Assembly: GCA_012839325.1 (NCBI GenBank)
Contig: DUNQ01000027.1
Coordinates: forward strand, 16,182-80,181
Length of the DNA stretch: 64,000 nt
Source of the DNA: Candidatus Cloacimonadota bacterium
GTDB lineage: Bacteria > Cloacimonadota > Cloacimonadia > Cloacimonadales > Cloacimonadaceae
Direction of reading: 5' to 3'
Each line of letters opens with the position of its first letter. Position 1 is the stretch's first letter. The position numbers and the translations under genes were made by a program. Positions 39,428 through 48,104 of the stretch are shown here, piece by piece. The notes under the pieces were generated by a model that saw nothing but the letters and a program-made list of their open reading frames with translations, searched no databases and had not been told where the DNA came from.

Positions 39428-39666
39428 AGTTCTATCAGTTCTTTTCTTAGTATCTCGGGCAACTCCTCCCTACGAACTTCGTGGTAGGAGTTGCCGTTGA
39501 TTATGATATTGGGGCCCTGATGGCATTGGCCTAAGCAGAGCGACCCTTCTATTTTTACACTATCTTGTATCCCGTGACTTTTTAGAAAATCCTCGATCAC
39601 GTGGAGGTTTTCTCGGTTCTCACGGGCGAAACATGAGCTCCCCATGCAGATCAGGATTTTCTTCAT
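39424..39666 (-). CDS. Thioredoxin-like [2Fe-2S] ferredoxin
   Basis: 80 residues: CMGSSCFARENRENL and CLGQCHQGPNIIING give the C-x4-C...C-x3-C pattern of NuoE/HydC-type ferredoxins. It resembles the C-terminal domain of the hydrogenase encoded just before it. One-base overlap with hydA, four-base overlap with hydS, so it is made together with both. Probably passes electrons between the hydrogenase modules or to the sensor. Confidence 0.88.
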   Translation of the reverse strand: MKKILICMGSSCFARENRENLHVIEDFLKSHGIQDSVKIEGSLCLGQCHQGPNIIINGNSYHEVRREELPEILRKELIEL

Positions 39667-41666
39667 TATTTTACTCTCTTATCCGCTTCTTTTGTAAGGA
39701 TGTCTCTGACTTGGTCTAAGGTAGCGTGGTTGTAGTCCACTCCGTCGATATTGACGTTCGGACCTTTGTCACACTGTTCGCTACAGAAAGTAGCGGAGAT
39801 GTCAAAGTATCTGCCCCAAGCGTTTTCTTCTACCATCTGCAAGGTCTTTGCCAGGATGTCCTGAGCGCCCTTGAGGTAGCAGGAGGTGCCTACGCATACG
39901 CGAACTTGGCAGCGTTCTTCTTCGCCGGGTGCGGAGAAGGAGATTGCGTCGTCGTCGATGCGCTTGCGATGCCTGTATGCGGTGTGCAAGAGTTCGTGTG
40001 CTTTCTCGCTATTAGGTGTTTTCAGAAGCTCGGTATAGAGTTCTTTAACGAAGGGGTTGTCCTGAGCTCTGTGCAGAGTTTTGGTCTTGTCTGCATGATA
40101 GAGAGCTGTGGTACGTCTGCGACGCTCGAGCGGATCGGTGATGATGGGCTGGCCTGCGCCACCGATGCATCCGCCGGGGCAAGCCATGACTTCAACGATG
40201 TCGTAGTCGGCTTCGCCTGCGAGAATCTTGTCACAGATCTCAGCAGCTTTCTTGGTTCCGTGGACTACACAAATCTTGAGTGCGCCATCGGCAAGGGTTG
40301 CTTCACGCACAGTTTGTTCGCCGCGCACTTCCTGAAGCACAATGCTTTCGGGAACGGGGATGTCGAATTTGTCTGCTGCATAGCGCAGGACTGCTTCGGA
40401 TACACCGCCGCTGTTTCCAAAGATGATACCGGCACCGGTTGCAAAGCCCATGGGAAGGTCCATGGATTCGGGCTCGATATTATCGAATTTGATACCGGCT
40501 TCGCGGATCATTCTTGCCAGTTCCTGTGTGGTGAGGACAACGTCCACATCGGCGATGCCGTCATGGATGAATTCGGGTCTCTTGCACTCATACTTTTTAG
40601 CGGTACAAGGCATGACGGAGACTACGAAGAGGTCTTCAACCGGTACGTCAAACACGCCGGGCAGGTGTTCTTTGGCTATTGCGCCAAACATCTGTTGGGG
40701 TGAGCGACAGCTGGAAAGATTATCCAAAAGCTGAGGATAGTTGTGTTCTGCAAATTTGACCCAAGCGGGGCAGCAGGAGGTGAAGATGGGCAATTTACCG
40801 CCATCAGTCTTACGTCCGATGAATTCGGTTGCTTCTTCGATCACGGTGAGGTCAGCAGCAAAAGCTGTGTCATATACCTGATCAAAGCCGATCAAGCGCA
40901 TTGCAGCAACGATCTTGCCGGTGGTGATATCGTTTGCGGGCATGCCGAAGACTTCACCGAGGGCAACGCGAACTGCGGGTGCGATCTGAGCAACGACGGT
41001 CTTTTTAGGATCGTGAATAGCTGCCCAGGTTTCGGGGATGTGGCTTTTGACAACGATTGCGCCGGTGGGGCAAACCGCAGCACACTGACCGCAATTGATA
41101 CAGTCAACTTGTGCGAGGCTCTTGCCAAAGGCGGATTCAACGCTGACGCCCTGACCGCGACCTGCAAAGTCGATTACGCCAATGCCTTGAATTTCGTCGC
41201 AGAATCTCACGCAGTCGCCGCAAAGGACGCATTTGTTGGGATCACGAACGAGGCATTCGCTGCCAAGTTCTTTCGGACGGAATTCTCTGGTCTGACGGAA
41301 ACGAACGTGGTCGATGTTCAGACGGTTTGAGAGGTCGTTGAGCTTACAGTCGTTCTGACGTGAGCATTTGGTGCATTCCTGGTCGTGGTTTGCAAGAAGC
41401 ATTTCCACGATGGTTTTGCGAAGTCTGAGAATCTGTGCAGTATGGGTCTGAATCTTCATTCCTTCTTCCGGAGCGGTAGAGCAGGCGGTGACCAGACCGC
41501 GACCTTCTACTTCCACCATGCACAATCTGCATGCGCCATAGAGACTGAGGTCTCCGTGGTAACAGAAGTTCGGGATATCGATATGTGCTTTTTGAGCAAT
41601 CTCGAGAATGTTCTTCTCGCCCTCAATAGGCACTTGGCGGTTATTTATATATACATATTTTTCCAT
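39666..41666 (-). CDS. hydA: [FeFe]-hydrogenase catalytic subunit, NADH/bifurcating type (group A)
   Basis: 666 residues. N-terminal [2Fe-2S] (CRLCMVEVEGRG), His/Cys-liganded cluster (HDQECTKCSRQNDC), two [4Fe-4S] (CVLCGDCVRFC, CINCGQCAAVC), then the H-cluster: TSCCPAW (about 296), MPCTAKKYE and ACPGGCIGGAGQP, all with intact ligands and proton-shuttle Cys. Residues ~586-666 add a Trx-like [2Fe-2S] domain (CVGTSCYLKG, CSEQCDKGPN). In the family this subunit, with the NuoE- and NuoF-like partners encoded before it, makes H2 from NADH and reduced ferredoxin. Maturases HydEFG are not in the window. Confidence 0.94.
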   Translation of the reverse strand: MEKYVYINNRQVPIEGEKNILEIAQKAHIDIPNFCYHGDLSLYGACRLCMVEVEGRGLVTACSTAPEEGMKIQTHTAQILRLRKTIVEMLLANHDQECTKCSRQNDCKLNDLSNRLNIDHVRFRQTREFRPKELGSECLVRDPNKCVLCGDCVRFCDEIQGIGVIDFAGRGQGVSVESAFGKSLAQVDCINCGQCAAVCPTGAIVVKSHIPETWAAIHDPKKTVVAQIAPAVRVALGEVFGMPANDITTGKIVAAMRLIGFDQVYDTAFAADLTVIEEATEFIGRKTDGGKLPIFTSCCPAWVKFAEHNYPQLLDNLSSCRSPQQMFGAIAKEHLPGVFDVPVEDLFVVSVMPCTAKKYECKRPEFIHDGIADVDVVLTTQELARMIREAGIKFDNIEPESMDLPMGFATGAGIIFGNSGGVSEAVLRYAADKFDIPVPESIVLQEVRGEQTVREATLADGALKICVVHGTKKAAEICDKILAGEADYDIVEVMACPGGCIGGAGQPIITDPLERRRRTTALYHADKTKTLHRAQDNPFVKELYTELLKTPNSEKAHELLHTAYRHRKRIDDDAISFSAPGEEERCQVRVCVGTSCYLKGAQDILAKTLQMVEENAWGRYFDISATFCSEQCDKGPNVNIDGVDYNHATLDQVRDILTKEADKRVK

Positions 41667-41680
41667 TTTTTATCTCCTGA

Positions 41681-43570
41681 TTAGCTGATGGCTTTGAATT
41701 TGCAAGCTGCGATGCAAGCGCCGCATTTGATGCAAATCATAGGATCAATAACGTGAGGCTTTCTGAGTTCACCGGTGATTGCGCCAACCGGGCATACTCT
41801 TGAGCAAAGTGTGCAACCTGTGCAAAGCTCAGGATCAATGCTGATCGGGGTGAGGGCTTTACACTGTTTGGTGGGGCAGAATTTTGCGGTCACATGCGCT
41901 TCATATTCTTCGCGGAAATAGCGCATTGTGGAGAGTACGGGGTTCGGAGCTGTCTTACCGAGTCCGCAAAGTGAAGTAAGCTTGATGGTCTCAGCTGCGT
42001 CTTGCAGGAGTTCAAGGCTTTCTTCGGTGGCTACGCCTTCGGTAATGTCTTCAAGGATTTCCAACATCTGACGGGTTCCTTCGCGGCAGGGTACGCACTT
42101 TCCGCAGGATTCGTTCTGGGTGAAGGTCATGAAGTAGCGGGCAGTTTCGACCATGCAGGTGCTGTCGTTCATCACGACCATTCCGCCTGAGCCGACCATG
42201 GCACCGGCTGAGCCGAGTGAGTCAAAGTCGATGGGAAGGTCGAGGTGTTCGGTTGTGAGACAGCCGCCGCTGGGTCCGCCGATCTGAACAGCTTTGAAAG
42301 CGTCGTTGTTGATCTTGCCATCTTTGTCCAAGACACCGCCGCCGATTTCAAAGACCACTTCGCGGAGGGTGGTGCCAAAGGGAACTTCGATGAGTCCGGT
42401 GTTGGCAACGTGTCCGGTGAGCGCAAAGGTCTTTGTGCCGGGGGATTTGGCGGTTCCAATCTTGCGATATTCTTCGGGTCCTTGCTGCATTACTACAGGA
42501 ACGAGGGCAAGGGTTTCCACGTTGTTAATGATGGTGGGCTTGCCAAAAAGTCCTTTTTGTGCGGGGAAGGGAGGTTTGGGATTGGGCATGCCGCGATGTC
42601 CTTCGATGGAGGCAAGAAGAGCAGTCTCTTCACCGCAAACGAATGCGCCTGCGCCTTCCATTACTTGGATGCGGAAGCCTTGTCCGCTACCAAAGATATC
42701 GTCGCCCAAGATTCCCATCTCTTCGGCTTTAGCGATTGCTTCGCGGATGCGGTTGCAAGCAAGAGGGTATTCCATGCGAACATAGACATAGCCTTCGTCT
42801 GCACCGATGGCGCGAGCTGCAATCATCATGCCTTCGATAACGTTGTGGGGGTTGCCTTCGAGGATAGATCTATCCATGAATGCGCCCGGGTCACCTTCGT
42901 CACCGTTACATACTATATATTTCTTATCGCTTTCTTCTCTGCGAGCAAATTCCCACTTCGTTCCTGTGGGGAATCCGCCACCACCACGACCGCGCAGGCC
43001 GCTATCCTGGAAAAGCTTACAAAGCTCTTCAGGGCTGTATTTGGTGAAGGCATCGCGAGCGGCAAAGTATCCGCCATGAGCGATATATTCTGCAATGTTA
43101 AGAGGATCAACGCGTCCGCAATCCTTAAGACCGGTGCGCTGCTGCTTGGTGTAGAAAGGAATCTCTTCCTGACCCTTGTAGCTGGTTCCAGTAACGGGAT
43201 CGTGATAGAGGAGTCTTTCAACAACTTCGTCTTTAACGATTGATTTTGCTACGATCTCTTCGGCATCTTCGGGCTTTACATGGCCATAGAGGATTCCGGC
43301 GGGTTCGATCGTCACCAGCGGACCTACCTGGCAAAAGCCTTGGCATCCGCTGCCAATCATATATACGTCGTGGTGAGCGTCTTCGTCTTCGTGAGTTTTG
43401 AGGCTTACGATAACTTCAAGTCCGCTGAGAACTACTGCGTTTTTAATTGCTTCAAAAACCTTTAATGCGCCGTTGGCAATACAGCCGGTTCCGGCACAAA
43501 CGATTATGCGCTTATCAATGCGATCACGCGCTGCGTTGTAGGCATCCCTGATTTGTTCGAGTTTAGGCAT
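41681..43570 (-). CDS. hydB: NuoF-like flavin subunit of the hydrogenase
   Basis: 629 residues from the ATG at 43570 (AAGGAG ribosome site). A longer frame to 43648 lies inside nuoE. N-terminal Trx-like ferredoxin domain (CAGTGCIANGAL, CQGFCQVGP), FMN/NADH core (RGRGGGGFPTGTKWEFA, GDEGDPGAFMDRS), the NuoF cluster (ESCGKCVPCREGT), and two C-terminal [4Fe-4S] clusters (CTGCTLCSRVCP, CIKCGACIAAC). Oxidises or reduces NAD(H) for the hydrogenase. Overlaps the nuoE-like gene by 8 bases; 14 bases before hydA. Confidence 0.94.
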   Translation of the reverse strand: MPKLEQIRDAYNAARDRIDKRIIVCAGTGCIANGALKVFEAIKNAVVLSGLEVIVSLKTHEDEDAHHDVYMIGSGCQGFCQVGPLVTIEPAGILYGHVKPEDAEEIVAKSIVKDEVVERLLYHDPVTGTSYKGQEEIPFYTKQQRTGLKDCGRVDPLNIAEYIAHGGYFAARDAFTKYSPEELCKLFQDSGLRGRGGGGFPTGTKWEFARREESDKKYIVCNGDEGDPGAFMDRSILEGNPHNVIEGMMIAARAIGADEGYVYVRMEYPLACNRIREAIAKAEEMGILGDDIFGSGQGFRIQVMEGAGAFVCGEETALLASIEGHRGMPNPKPPFPAQKGLFGKPTIINNVETLALVPVVMQQGPEEYRKIGTAKSPGTKTFALTGHVANTGLIEVPFGTTLREVVFEIGGGVLDKDGKINNDAFKAVQIGGPSGGCLTTEHLDLPIDFDSLGSAGAMVGSGGMVVMNDSTCMVETARYFMTFTQNESCGKCVPCREGTRQMLEILEDITEGVATEESLELLQDAAETIKLTSLCGLGKTAPNPVLSTMRYFREEYEAHVTAKFCPTKQCKALTPISIDPELCTGCTLCSRVCPVGAITGELRKPHVIDPMICIKCGACIAACKFKAIS

Positions 43571-44063
43571 TTTCTTTCTCCTTTTCTTCGATCTCTTTGA
43601 TGAGTTCAATGGCTTGATCAGCTGTGACCATGCCATGCACTTCTTCATCGATTACCAAGACCGGTGCCAATCCACATGCACCGAGACAGGATACCGTTTC
43701 AAAGGTGAACATCATGTCGTCTGTTGTGATTTTCTTGGCGGTGAGACTGAGCTTTTCGCGGATTGCGTCAATCACTGCCGTAGAGCCACGCACATGGCAT
43801 GCCGTGCCATCACACATCTTGATGATGTGTTTGCCCTTGGGTTCCAAGGAGAAGTGGCTGTAGAAGGTTGCCACTCCATACAATCTGGCGGGGGATATGC
43901 CGAGAGAGGTGGCGATAAAAGTCATGACTTCCTGCGGCAAGTAGCGATATTCTTCTTGCACTGCCTGCAGGATCGGGATAATCTTGGTCTCGCTACGATC
44001 ATAGCGATCCACGATTTCAATCACTTTGTTGAAGCTTTGAGCTGCTGCGTATTCTGCACTCAT
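43563..44063 (-). CDS. hydC: NuoE-like [2Fe-2S] subunit of the hydrogenase
   Basis: 166 residues. N-terminal helical domain (AVQEEYRYLPQEVMTFIATSLGISPARLYGVATFYSHF, the conserved NuoE block) and a Trx-like fold with CDGTACHVRGS and CLGACGLAPVLV for one [2Fe-2S] cluster. Works with the NuoF-like subunit. It is 67 bases after rex and is the first structural gene of the hydrogenase operon. Confidence 0.93.
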   Translation of the reverse strand: MSAEYAAAQSFNKVIEIVDRYDRSETKIIPILQAVQEEYRYLPQEVMTFIATSLGISPARLYGVATFYSHFSLEPKGKHIIKMCDGTACHVRGSTAVIDAIREKLSLTAKKITTDDMMFTFETVSCLGACGLAPVLVIDEEVHGMVTADQAIELIKEIEEKEKENA

Positions 44064-44130
44064 TTTAACTCCTGTTTCTGTATTTTATTTATTTGTTCCT
44101 TGTTTGATTTCATCTTCAAAGGAGCGGGTT

Positions 44131-44775
44131 TTAAGAATTACTGTTTTGAACATGAAGTGCTTCTGCTACACGGCGAGAAAGAACCGCGAGAGAGGCGCTC
44201 ATATCCACATTTTCGACTATGATGTTAGGCGGAAGATCAAGCTCACGAGTCGTGAAATTCCATATAGCCAATATCCCCTGTTCTACCATCTTGTCGGCGA
44301 TTTCTTGCGCCGCTTCTGCAGGAACCGTCAAGATTCCGATATGAACGTGAAGACGGGAGAGAAGATTGCAAAATCTTTCCATAGAGTGGATGGGGATGCC
44401 CTGATAATATTTGCCGGCGAGTTCGGGATTGGAATCGAAAGCGGCAATGATGCGAAGCCCTTTCTTAGTGAGTCCTTGATAGCCCATCAAAGCTTTGCCG
44501 AGATGACCTACGCCCACCAAAAAACAGGAGGTGGTGTCGTTCCAATTCAAACAATTTTTGATGGCAACTATAAGATTCTCTACATTGTGCCCAACCTTCG
44601 GAGTACCCATCACACCGGTGAAAGAGATGTCTTTGCGAACCTGTGTCATGTGTACCGAAGTGCTTTCGGCAATACGTGTGGCGGAGACCATTTTGGAACC
44701 TTCGTCTTTAACACGATAAAGCACTTCCAGGTATCTTGGAAGCCTTTTCAGAGTCAAAAGAGGGATGGGCTCCAT
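44131..44775 (-). CDS. rex: Redox-sensing repressor Rex
   Basis: 214 residues. N-terminal winged helix (LKRLPRYLEVLYRV, TQVRKDISFTGVMG, the usual Rex recognition part) and a Rossmann domain with FLVGVGHLGKALMGY for NADH. In the family Rex binds its operator at low NADH and lets go when NADH rises, switching on hydrogen-producing and fermentation genes. It heads the hydrogenase operon here, so it probably controls both itself and the hydrogenase. Confidence 0.93.
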   Translation of the reverse strand: MEPIPLLTLKRLPRYLEVLYRVKDEGSKMVSATRIAESTSVHMTQVRKDISFTGVMGTPKVGHNVENLIVAIKNCLNWNDTTSCFLVGVGHLGKALMGYQGLTKKGLRIIAAFDSNPELAGKYYQGIPIHSMERFCNLLSRLHVHIGILTVPAEAAQEIADKMVEQGILAIWNFTTRELDLPPNIIVENVDMSASLAVLSRRVAEALHVQNSNS

Positions 44776-44839
44776 ATCTATCTCCTTATATTTTAGTCTT
44801 TTGCTTTTTTGCAGTGCTATAAAAGCCTGCTTTTGTAAT

Positions 44840-44869
44840 CGATAAATAATTATCGTCTCATTTTGTCAA
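44840..44869 (-). promoter_or_regulatory. rex promoter with overlapping palindromic operator
   Basis: On the minus strand TTGACA (44864-44869) and, after 17 bases, TTTATC (44841-44846). The -10 lies inside a perfect palindrome CGATAAATAATTATCG (44840-44855), whose TAA-N4-TTA core matches that of known Rex operators (TTGTTAA-N4-TTAACAA type) though the outer bases differ. Autoregulation is likely. Confidence 0.55.
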
Positions 44870-44879
44870 GACAATTCTA

Positions 44880-45519
44880 CTCAAATAATATCGAATAAAA
44901 GTTAAGCCTCTGAGATGTAGATGTTTATGAGTAAAACTATTTTTATTTCTCTGTTTTTAGATGCTTTTCTCTTCAAGCTTATCTGCTTGCTTTACAATAG
45001 CTTGCTCATCAGCTCGTATTTGTGAAATATTTGTTGAACATTGTCTGCTGAGATTGAAATTTCGGCGATTATTCAAGGTTAGTTTAAATGTTGAAACTAC
45101 CCTATTTTTATGCTTATTCATCTGTTTCCCTGCTTTATTTTGGTCTTTTTTCCATGGCTTCCTTATTGGATTCTGGTGATGATGTGGTCATGATGTGGTC
45201 ATAGGCATGAGCATATCATAGGCGGGAGATGGGCTGTAAGTAATAGGAAAGAAGGGGCTTAGCTGTGTGCGCGTGAATTGTTAGCATATTTTGGAGAATA
45301 ATATGTGTTTTGCTTTTTCGCGTGGCTACAGAAAAGAGTATTTTGTTGAGACTCAGATAGCTTAATATTTCGAATCTGCCGATTTGTTGTTATTGAAAAA
45401 AGAAAAGAGAGTGGCGAAAAGACGTAAAACTTGCTTTAAAATAGAAGAAACTGCGAAATATCTTGACAGATATTCATATAGCGTAAACAGTTGTAAAAAT
45501 ATCCATGGAGGTTAATATC
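44880..45519. other. Long AT-rich intergenic region between rex and the DUF975 gene
   Basis: About 640 bases with no gene or RNA recognised. It holds the second 94-bp element (45158-45251) and a TTGACA at 45463-45468 upstream of the DUF975 gene. No hairpin mosaic modules were found. Confidence 0.6.
45158..45251 (+). repeat. 94-bp interspersed element, copy 2
   Basis: Starts CTTCCTTATTGG and ends TAATAGGAAAG; interior carries ATGATGTGGTCATGATGTGG. Same length as copies 1 and 3 and opposite in orientation to copy 1. Lies in the rex-DUF975 gap. Confidence 0.82.
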
Positions 45520-46146
45520 ATGAATAATTATGAACTTCGCCTTAAAGCTCGCGAAGCCTTGTCCGGTAAATGGGGAGCAGCAGTGATCGTATTTTTCATC
45601 TATGGTCTCATCGGCTCCGCGCTCAACGCGCTTTTTACGGGCATATTTATAATTCCCATGTTTCTCGTCACCGTCCCACTTACTTATGGTTTGCATTATG
45701 CATATTTAAAGCTAATACGCGGCGATGCCCCAAAGGTTGAAGATCTCTTTACAGGTTTTCGTGATTACATAAGAGTAGTTGTCACGGGTGTTTTGATGAG
45801 TGTCTTCATCTTTCTTTGGTCATTGCTTCTAATTGTTCCCGGCATAATTGCGGCAATTTCTTATAGCATGACCTATTTCATATTGATGGATGACAAAGAT
45901 ATCACCTACAACGATGCTATCAAGCTCAGTAAAGAAATGATGAATGGTCATAAGATGCAGTTCTTCTTGCTCATGCTATCCTTCATTGGCTGGTCTTTGC
46001 TTAGTGTGCTCACCTTCGGTATCGGTTTCTTGTGGCTTGGACCCTATATTTATACCTCTATTGCAGCTTTGTATGAAGAGCTGAAAGTGGGCAATTCCGG
46101 CGCTGAGATAATTGATGTCCAGGAGCCTGAAGAGCTGCTTGAATAA
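45520..46146 (+). CDS. DUF975-family integral membrane protein
   Basis: 208 residues from the ATG at 45520, which has GGAGG 8 bases upstream; an in-frame ATG at 45505 overlaps that ribosome site. LRLKAREALSGKWGAAVIVFFIYGLI is the family's typical start, followed by about four to five membrane helices and GDAPKVEDLFTGFRDY between helices. Function of the family is unknown. Acidic C-terminus (DVQEPEELLE). Monocistronic, followed 129 bases later by tRNA-Ala. Confidence 0.85.
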   Translation: MNNYELRLKAREALSGKWGAAVIVFFIYGLIGSALNALFTGIFIIPMFLVTVPLTYGLHYAYLKLIRGDAPKVEDLFTGFRDYIRVVVTGVLMSVFIFLWSLLLIVPGIIAAISYSMTYFILMDDKDITYNDAIKLSKEMMNGHKMQFFLLMLSFIGWSLLSVLTFGIGFLWLGPYIYTSIAALYEELKVGNSGAEIIDVQEPEELLE

Positions 46147-46275
46147 GGTATAAGAGACAAGAGAGACTGTGTAAAAAGCTGTGAGATTAACAGTTTTGTC
46201 GCCGGCTTGATTATATTTTTCTTGACAATTAATCGTCGTTTTTGAGATTGGTAATCTGATCTCGCTTTAGATAGT

Positions 46276-46351
46276 GGGGCATTAGCTCAGCTGGGAGAGC
46301 GCTTGACTGGCAGTCAAGAGGTCAACGGTTCGATCCCGTTATGCTCCACCA
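46276..46351 (+). tRNA. tRNA-Ala (anticodon GGC), CCA encoded
   Basis: 76 bases. Acceptor GGGGCAT/ATGCTCC, D arm GCTC...GAGC, anticodon stem CTTGA/TCAAG with loop CTGGCAG (GGC), T arm AACGG/CCGTT with loop TTCGATC, and ACCA at the 3' end. A TTGACA lies 49 bases upstream (46222-46227). Confidence 0.97.
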
Positions 46352-46365
46352 CAAATATAAACACG

Positions 46366-46394
46366 AAGCCCGGTTCGTTCCGGGCTTTGTTATT
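46366..46394 (+). terminator. Terminator of tRNA-Ala
   Basis: AAGCCCGG (46366-46373) pairs with CCGGGCTT (46380-46387), 6-base loop, followed by TGTTATTTT. 14 bases after the tRNA. Confidence 0.85.
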
Positions 46395-46528
46395 TTGCTC
46401 AGGCAAGTCCATAAATCACGATAATAGTATAATTCAAAGGATTTATCTTGACTGATTTATAAAGTCCAAAATAATAGGCTTTGAAAAAGGAAGACAATCC
46501 AAACAGCTATAATATGCAGGTTAGAATC

Positions 46529-46663
46529 ATGACTTTAGCAATTCTATTCAAAGATCACGAGGAACCGGAAAAGCTCGTGAGCATCTCATCCACATATAAG
46601 GATAAAGCTTGCGCCAAAACTATCTTTGATAATGCTAAAGCCAATGTGTATCGGTATGTATAA
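46529..46663 (+). CDS. Possible small protein upstream of rho
   Basis: 44 residues (MTLAILFKDHEEPEKLVSIS...), starting at an ATG with AGGTTAGAATC before it. No family recognised. It may be a real small gene or a chance frame in the long rho upstream region; its balanced composition and ribosome site are the only support. It ends 181 bases before rho and could belong to a rho leader. Confidence 0.25.
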   Translation: MTLAILFKDHEEPEKLVSISSTYKDKACAKTIFDNAKANVYRYV

Positions 46664-46844
46664 GCCCTCATCCAAAGCAGGTAATTTGCCGCATATTATT
46701 TTCTCATTTGAGTTTAGCTCGGGCTTGTCTTTTCTGAAATCAAAGTAAATTAATAAGATGTTTTGTGCACAAAAAGTTCGGCATATCCGCTTTTCTTTAG
46801 TAGCATTGCCGGGTTTTTTCACATGGAAATAAGGAGAAAGAGAA

Positions 46845-48104
46845 ATGAAGATACAAGACGATCTCTTCAAACTAACTAAAACTCAGCTGACTAAGCTGGC
46901 AAAACAGATGTCAATTCCCAATTACACTCAATTTGAAGGAACGGAATTGATCTTTAAAATGTATGAATTTCAGGCGGCTCAGGAAGGCTTAGCTTTTGTG
47001 ACGGGTTGTTTGGAGGTGATGGATGACGGCTTCGGTTTTTTGCGCTTTGCAAATAATAACTATCTGCCCGGACGCGATGACGTCTATGTTTCGCTTACTC
47101 AGATACGCCGTTTTGGACTCAAGAATGGACACATGGTCTCGGGTCCCGTTCGCTCTCCCAAAGAAGGTGAAAAGTATTATGCACTGTTGAGGGTGGAATC
47201 GGTTAACTATATGTCGCCCTCCAGCTTGCAGGATCTGAGAACCTTTGACGAGCTCACGCCTTACTATCCCACAGATAGGCTGAATCTTGAATTTACTCCC
47301 GATAACTATAGCACGAGGATAATCAACCTCTTTACGCCGGTGGGCAAAGGGCAGCGCGGGCTCATCGTTGCAGCGCCGAGAACGGGTAAGACCACTCTTT
47401 TGCAGGATGTTGCAAATGCTATTTTGAGCAACCATCCTGAGGTCTATCTCATCGTATTGCTCGTTGATGAGCGTCCCGAAGAGGTCACCGAGATGAAGAA
47501 GGTGCTCAAGCCCGGAAATCGTGAAGTCATCTCTTCTACCTTCGACGAATCGCCGAAAAACCACACCAATGTTGCCGAGATCATCCTTGAGAAATCCAAG
47601 CGCATGGTAGAGATGGGACAGCATGTAGTGATAGTTCTTGATAGCATCACGAGGCTTGCACGCGCGTATAATAACGTTACTCCCTCCAGCGGTAAGGTGC
47701 TTTCCGGCGGTATCGATTCCAACGGTCTGATCCGCCCCAAGAAGTTCTTTGGCTCAGCTCGTAATACGGAAGAGGCAGGAAGCCTTACAATCATCGCAAC
47801 TGCATTGATCGATACCGGTTCCAAGATGGATCAGGTTATCTTTGAAGAATTTAAAGGAACGGGTAATATGGAGCTCGTATTGGATAGAAGTATATCCGAC
47901 ATGCGCTTGTATCCCGCAATCGATCTCATCCGCTCAGGAACGCGTCGCGAAGAGCTTTTGCTTACCTCAAACGAGATCAATCGCATGTATGTGTTGCGTA
48001 AATATCTCAAGAGCATCAGTCCCATCCAAGGCATAGAAACCCTGCGCAAGCAAATGGGAACTGCCAAGACCAACGACGACATGCTTAACTCGATGAGCAA
48101 CTGA
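46845..48104 (+). CDS. rho: Transcription termination factor Rho
   Basis: 419 residues, standard length with no long N-terminal insertion. RNA-binding domain near GFGFLRFANNNYLPGRDDVYVS; Walker A APRTGKTTLLQDV (about 182), Walker B VVIVLDSITRLARAYN, and the ring contact segment GSARNTEEAGSLTIIATALI. Hexameric RNA-dependent ATPase that ends untranslated transcripts. AAGGAG ribosome site. Its stop (TGATG) overlaps the U32 start. Confidence 0.96.
   Translation: MKIQDDLFKLTKTQLTKLAKQMSIPNYTQFEGTELIFKMYEFQAAQEGLAFVTGCLEVMDDGFGFLRFANNNYLPGRDDVYVSLTQIRRFGLKNGHMVSGPVRSPKEGEKYYALLRVESVNYMSPSSLQDLRTFDELTPYYPTDRLNLEFTPDNYSTRIINLFTPVGKGQRGLIVAAPRTGKTTLLQDVANAILSNHPEVYLIVLLVDERPEEVTEMKKVLKPGNREVISSTFDESPKNHTNVAEIILEKSKRMVEMGQHVVIVLDSITRLARAYNNVTPSSGKVLSGGIDSNGLIRPKKFFGSARNTEEAGSLTIIATALIDTGSKMDQVIFEEFKGTGNMELVLDRSISDMRLYPAIDLIRSGTRREELLLTSNEINRMYVLRKYLKSISPIQGIETLRKQMGTAKTNDDMLNSMSN

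Noticed and set aside
41681..43648. Longer start of the NuoF-like protein at 43648
   Set aside because: The added part is a frame-shifted reading of the nuoE end; the ATG at 43570 has AAGGAG.
44880..45500. Small RNA or gene in the rex-DUF975 gap
   Set aside because: Apart from the 94-bp element I see no conserved RNA features, terminator or coding pattern.
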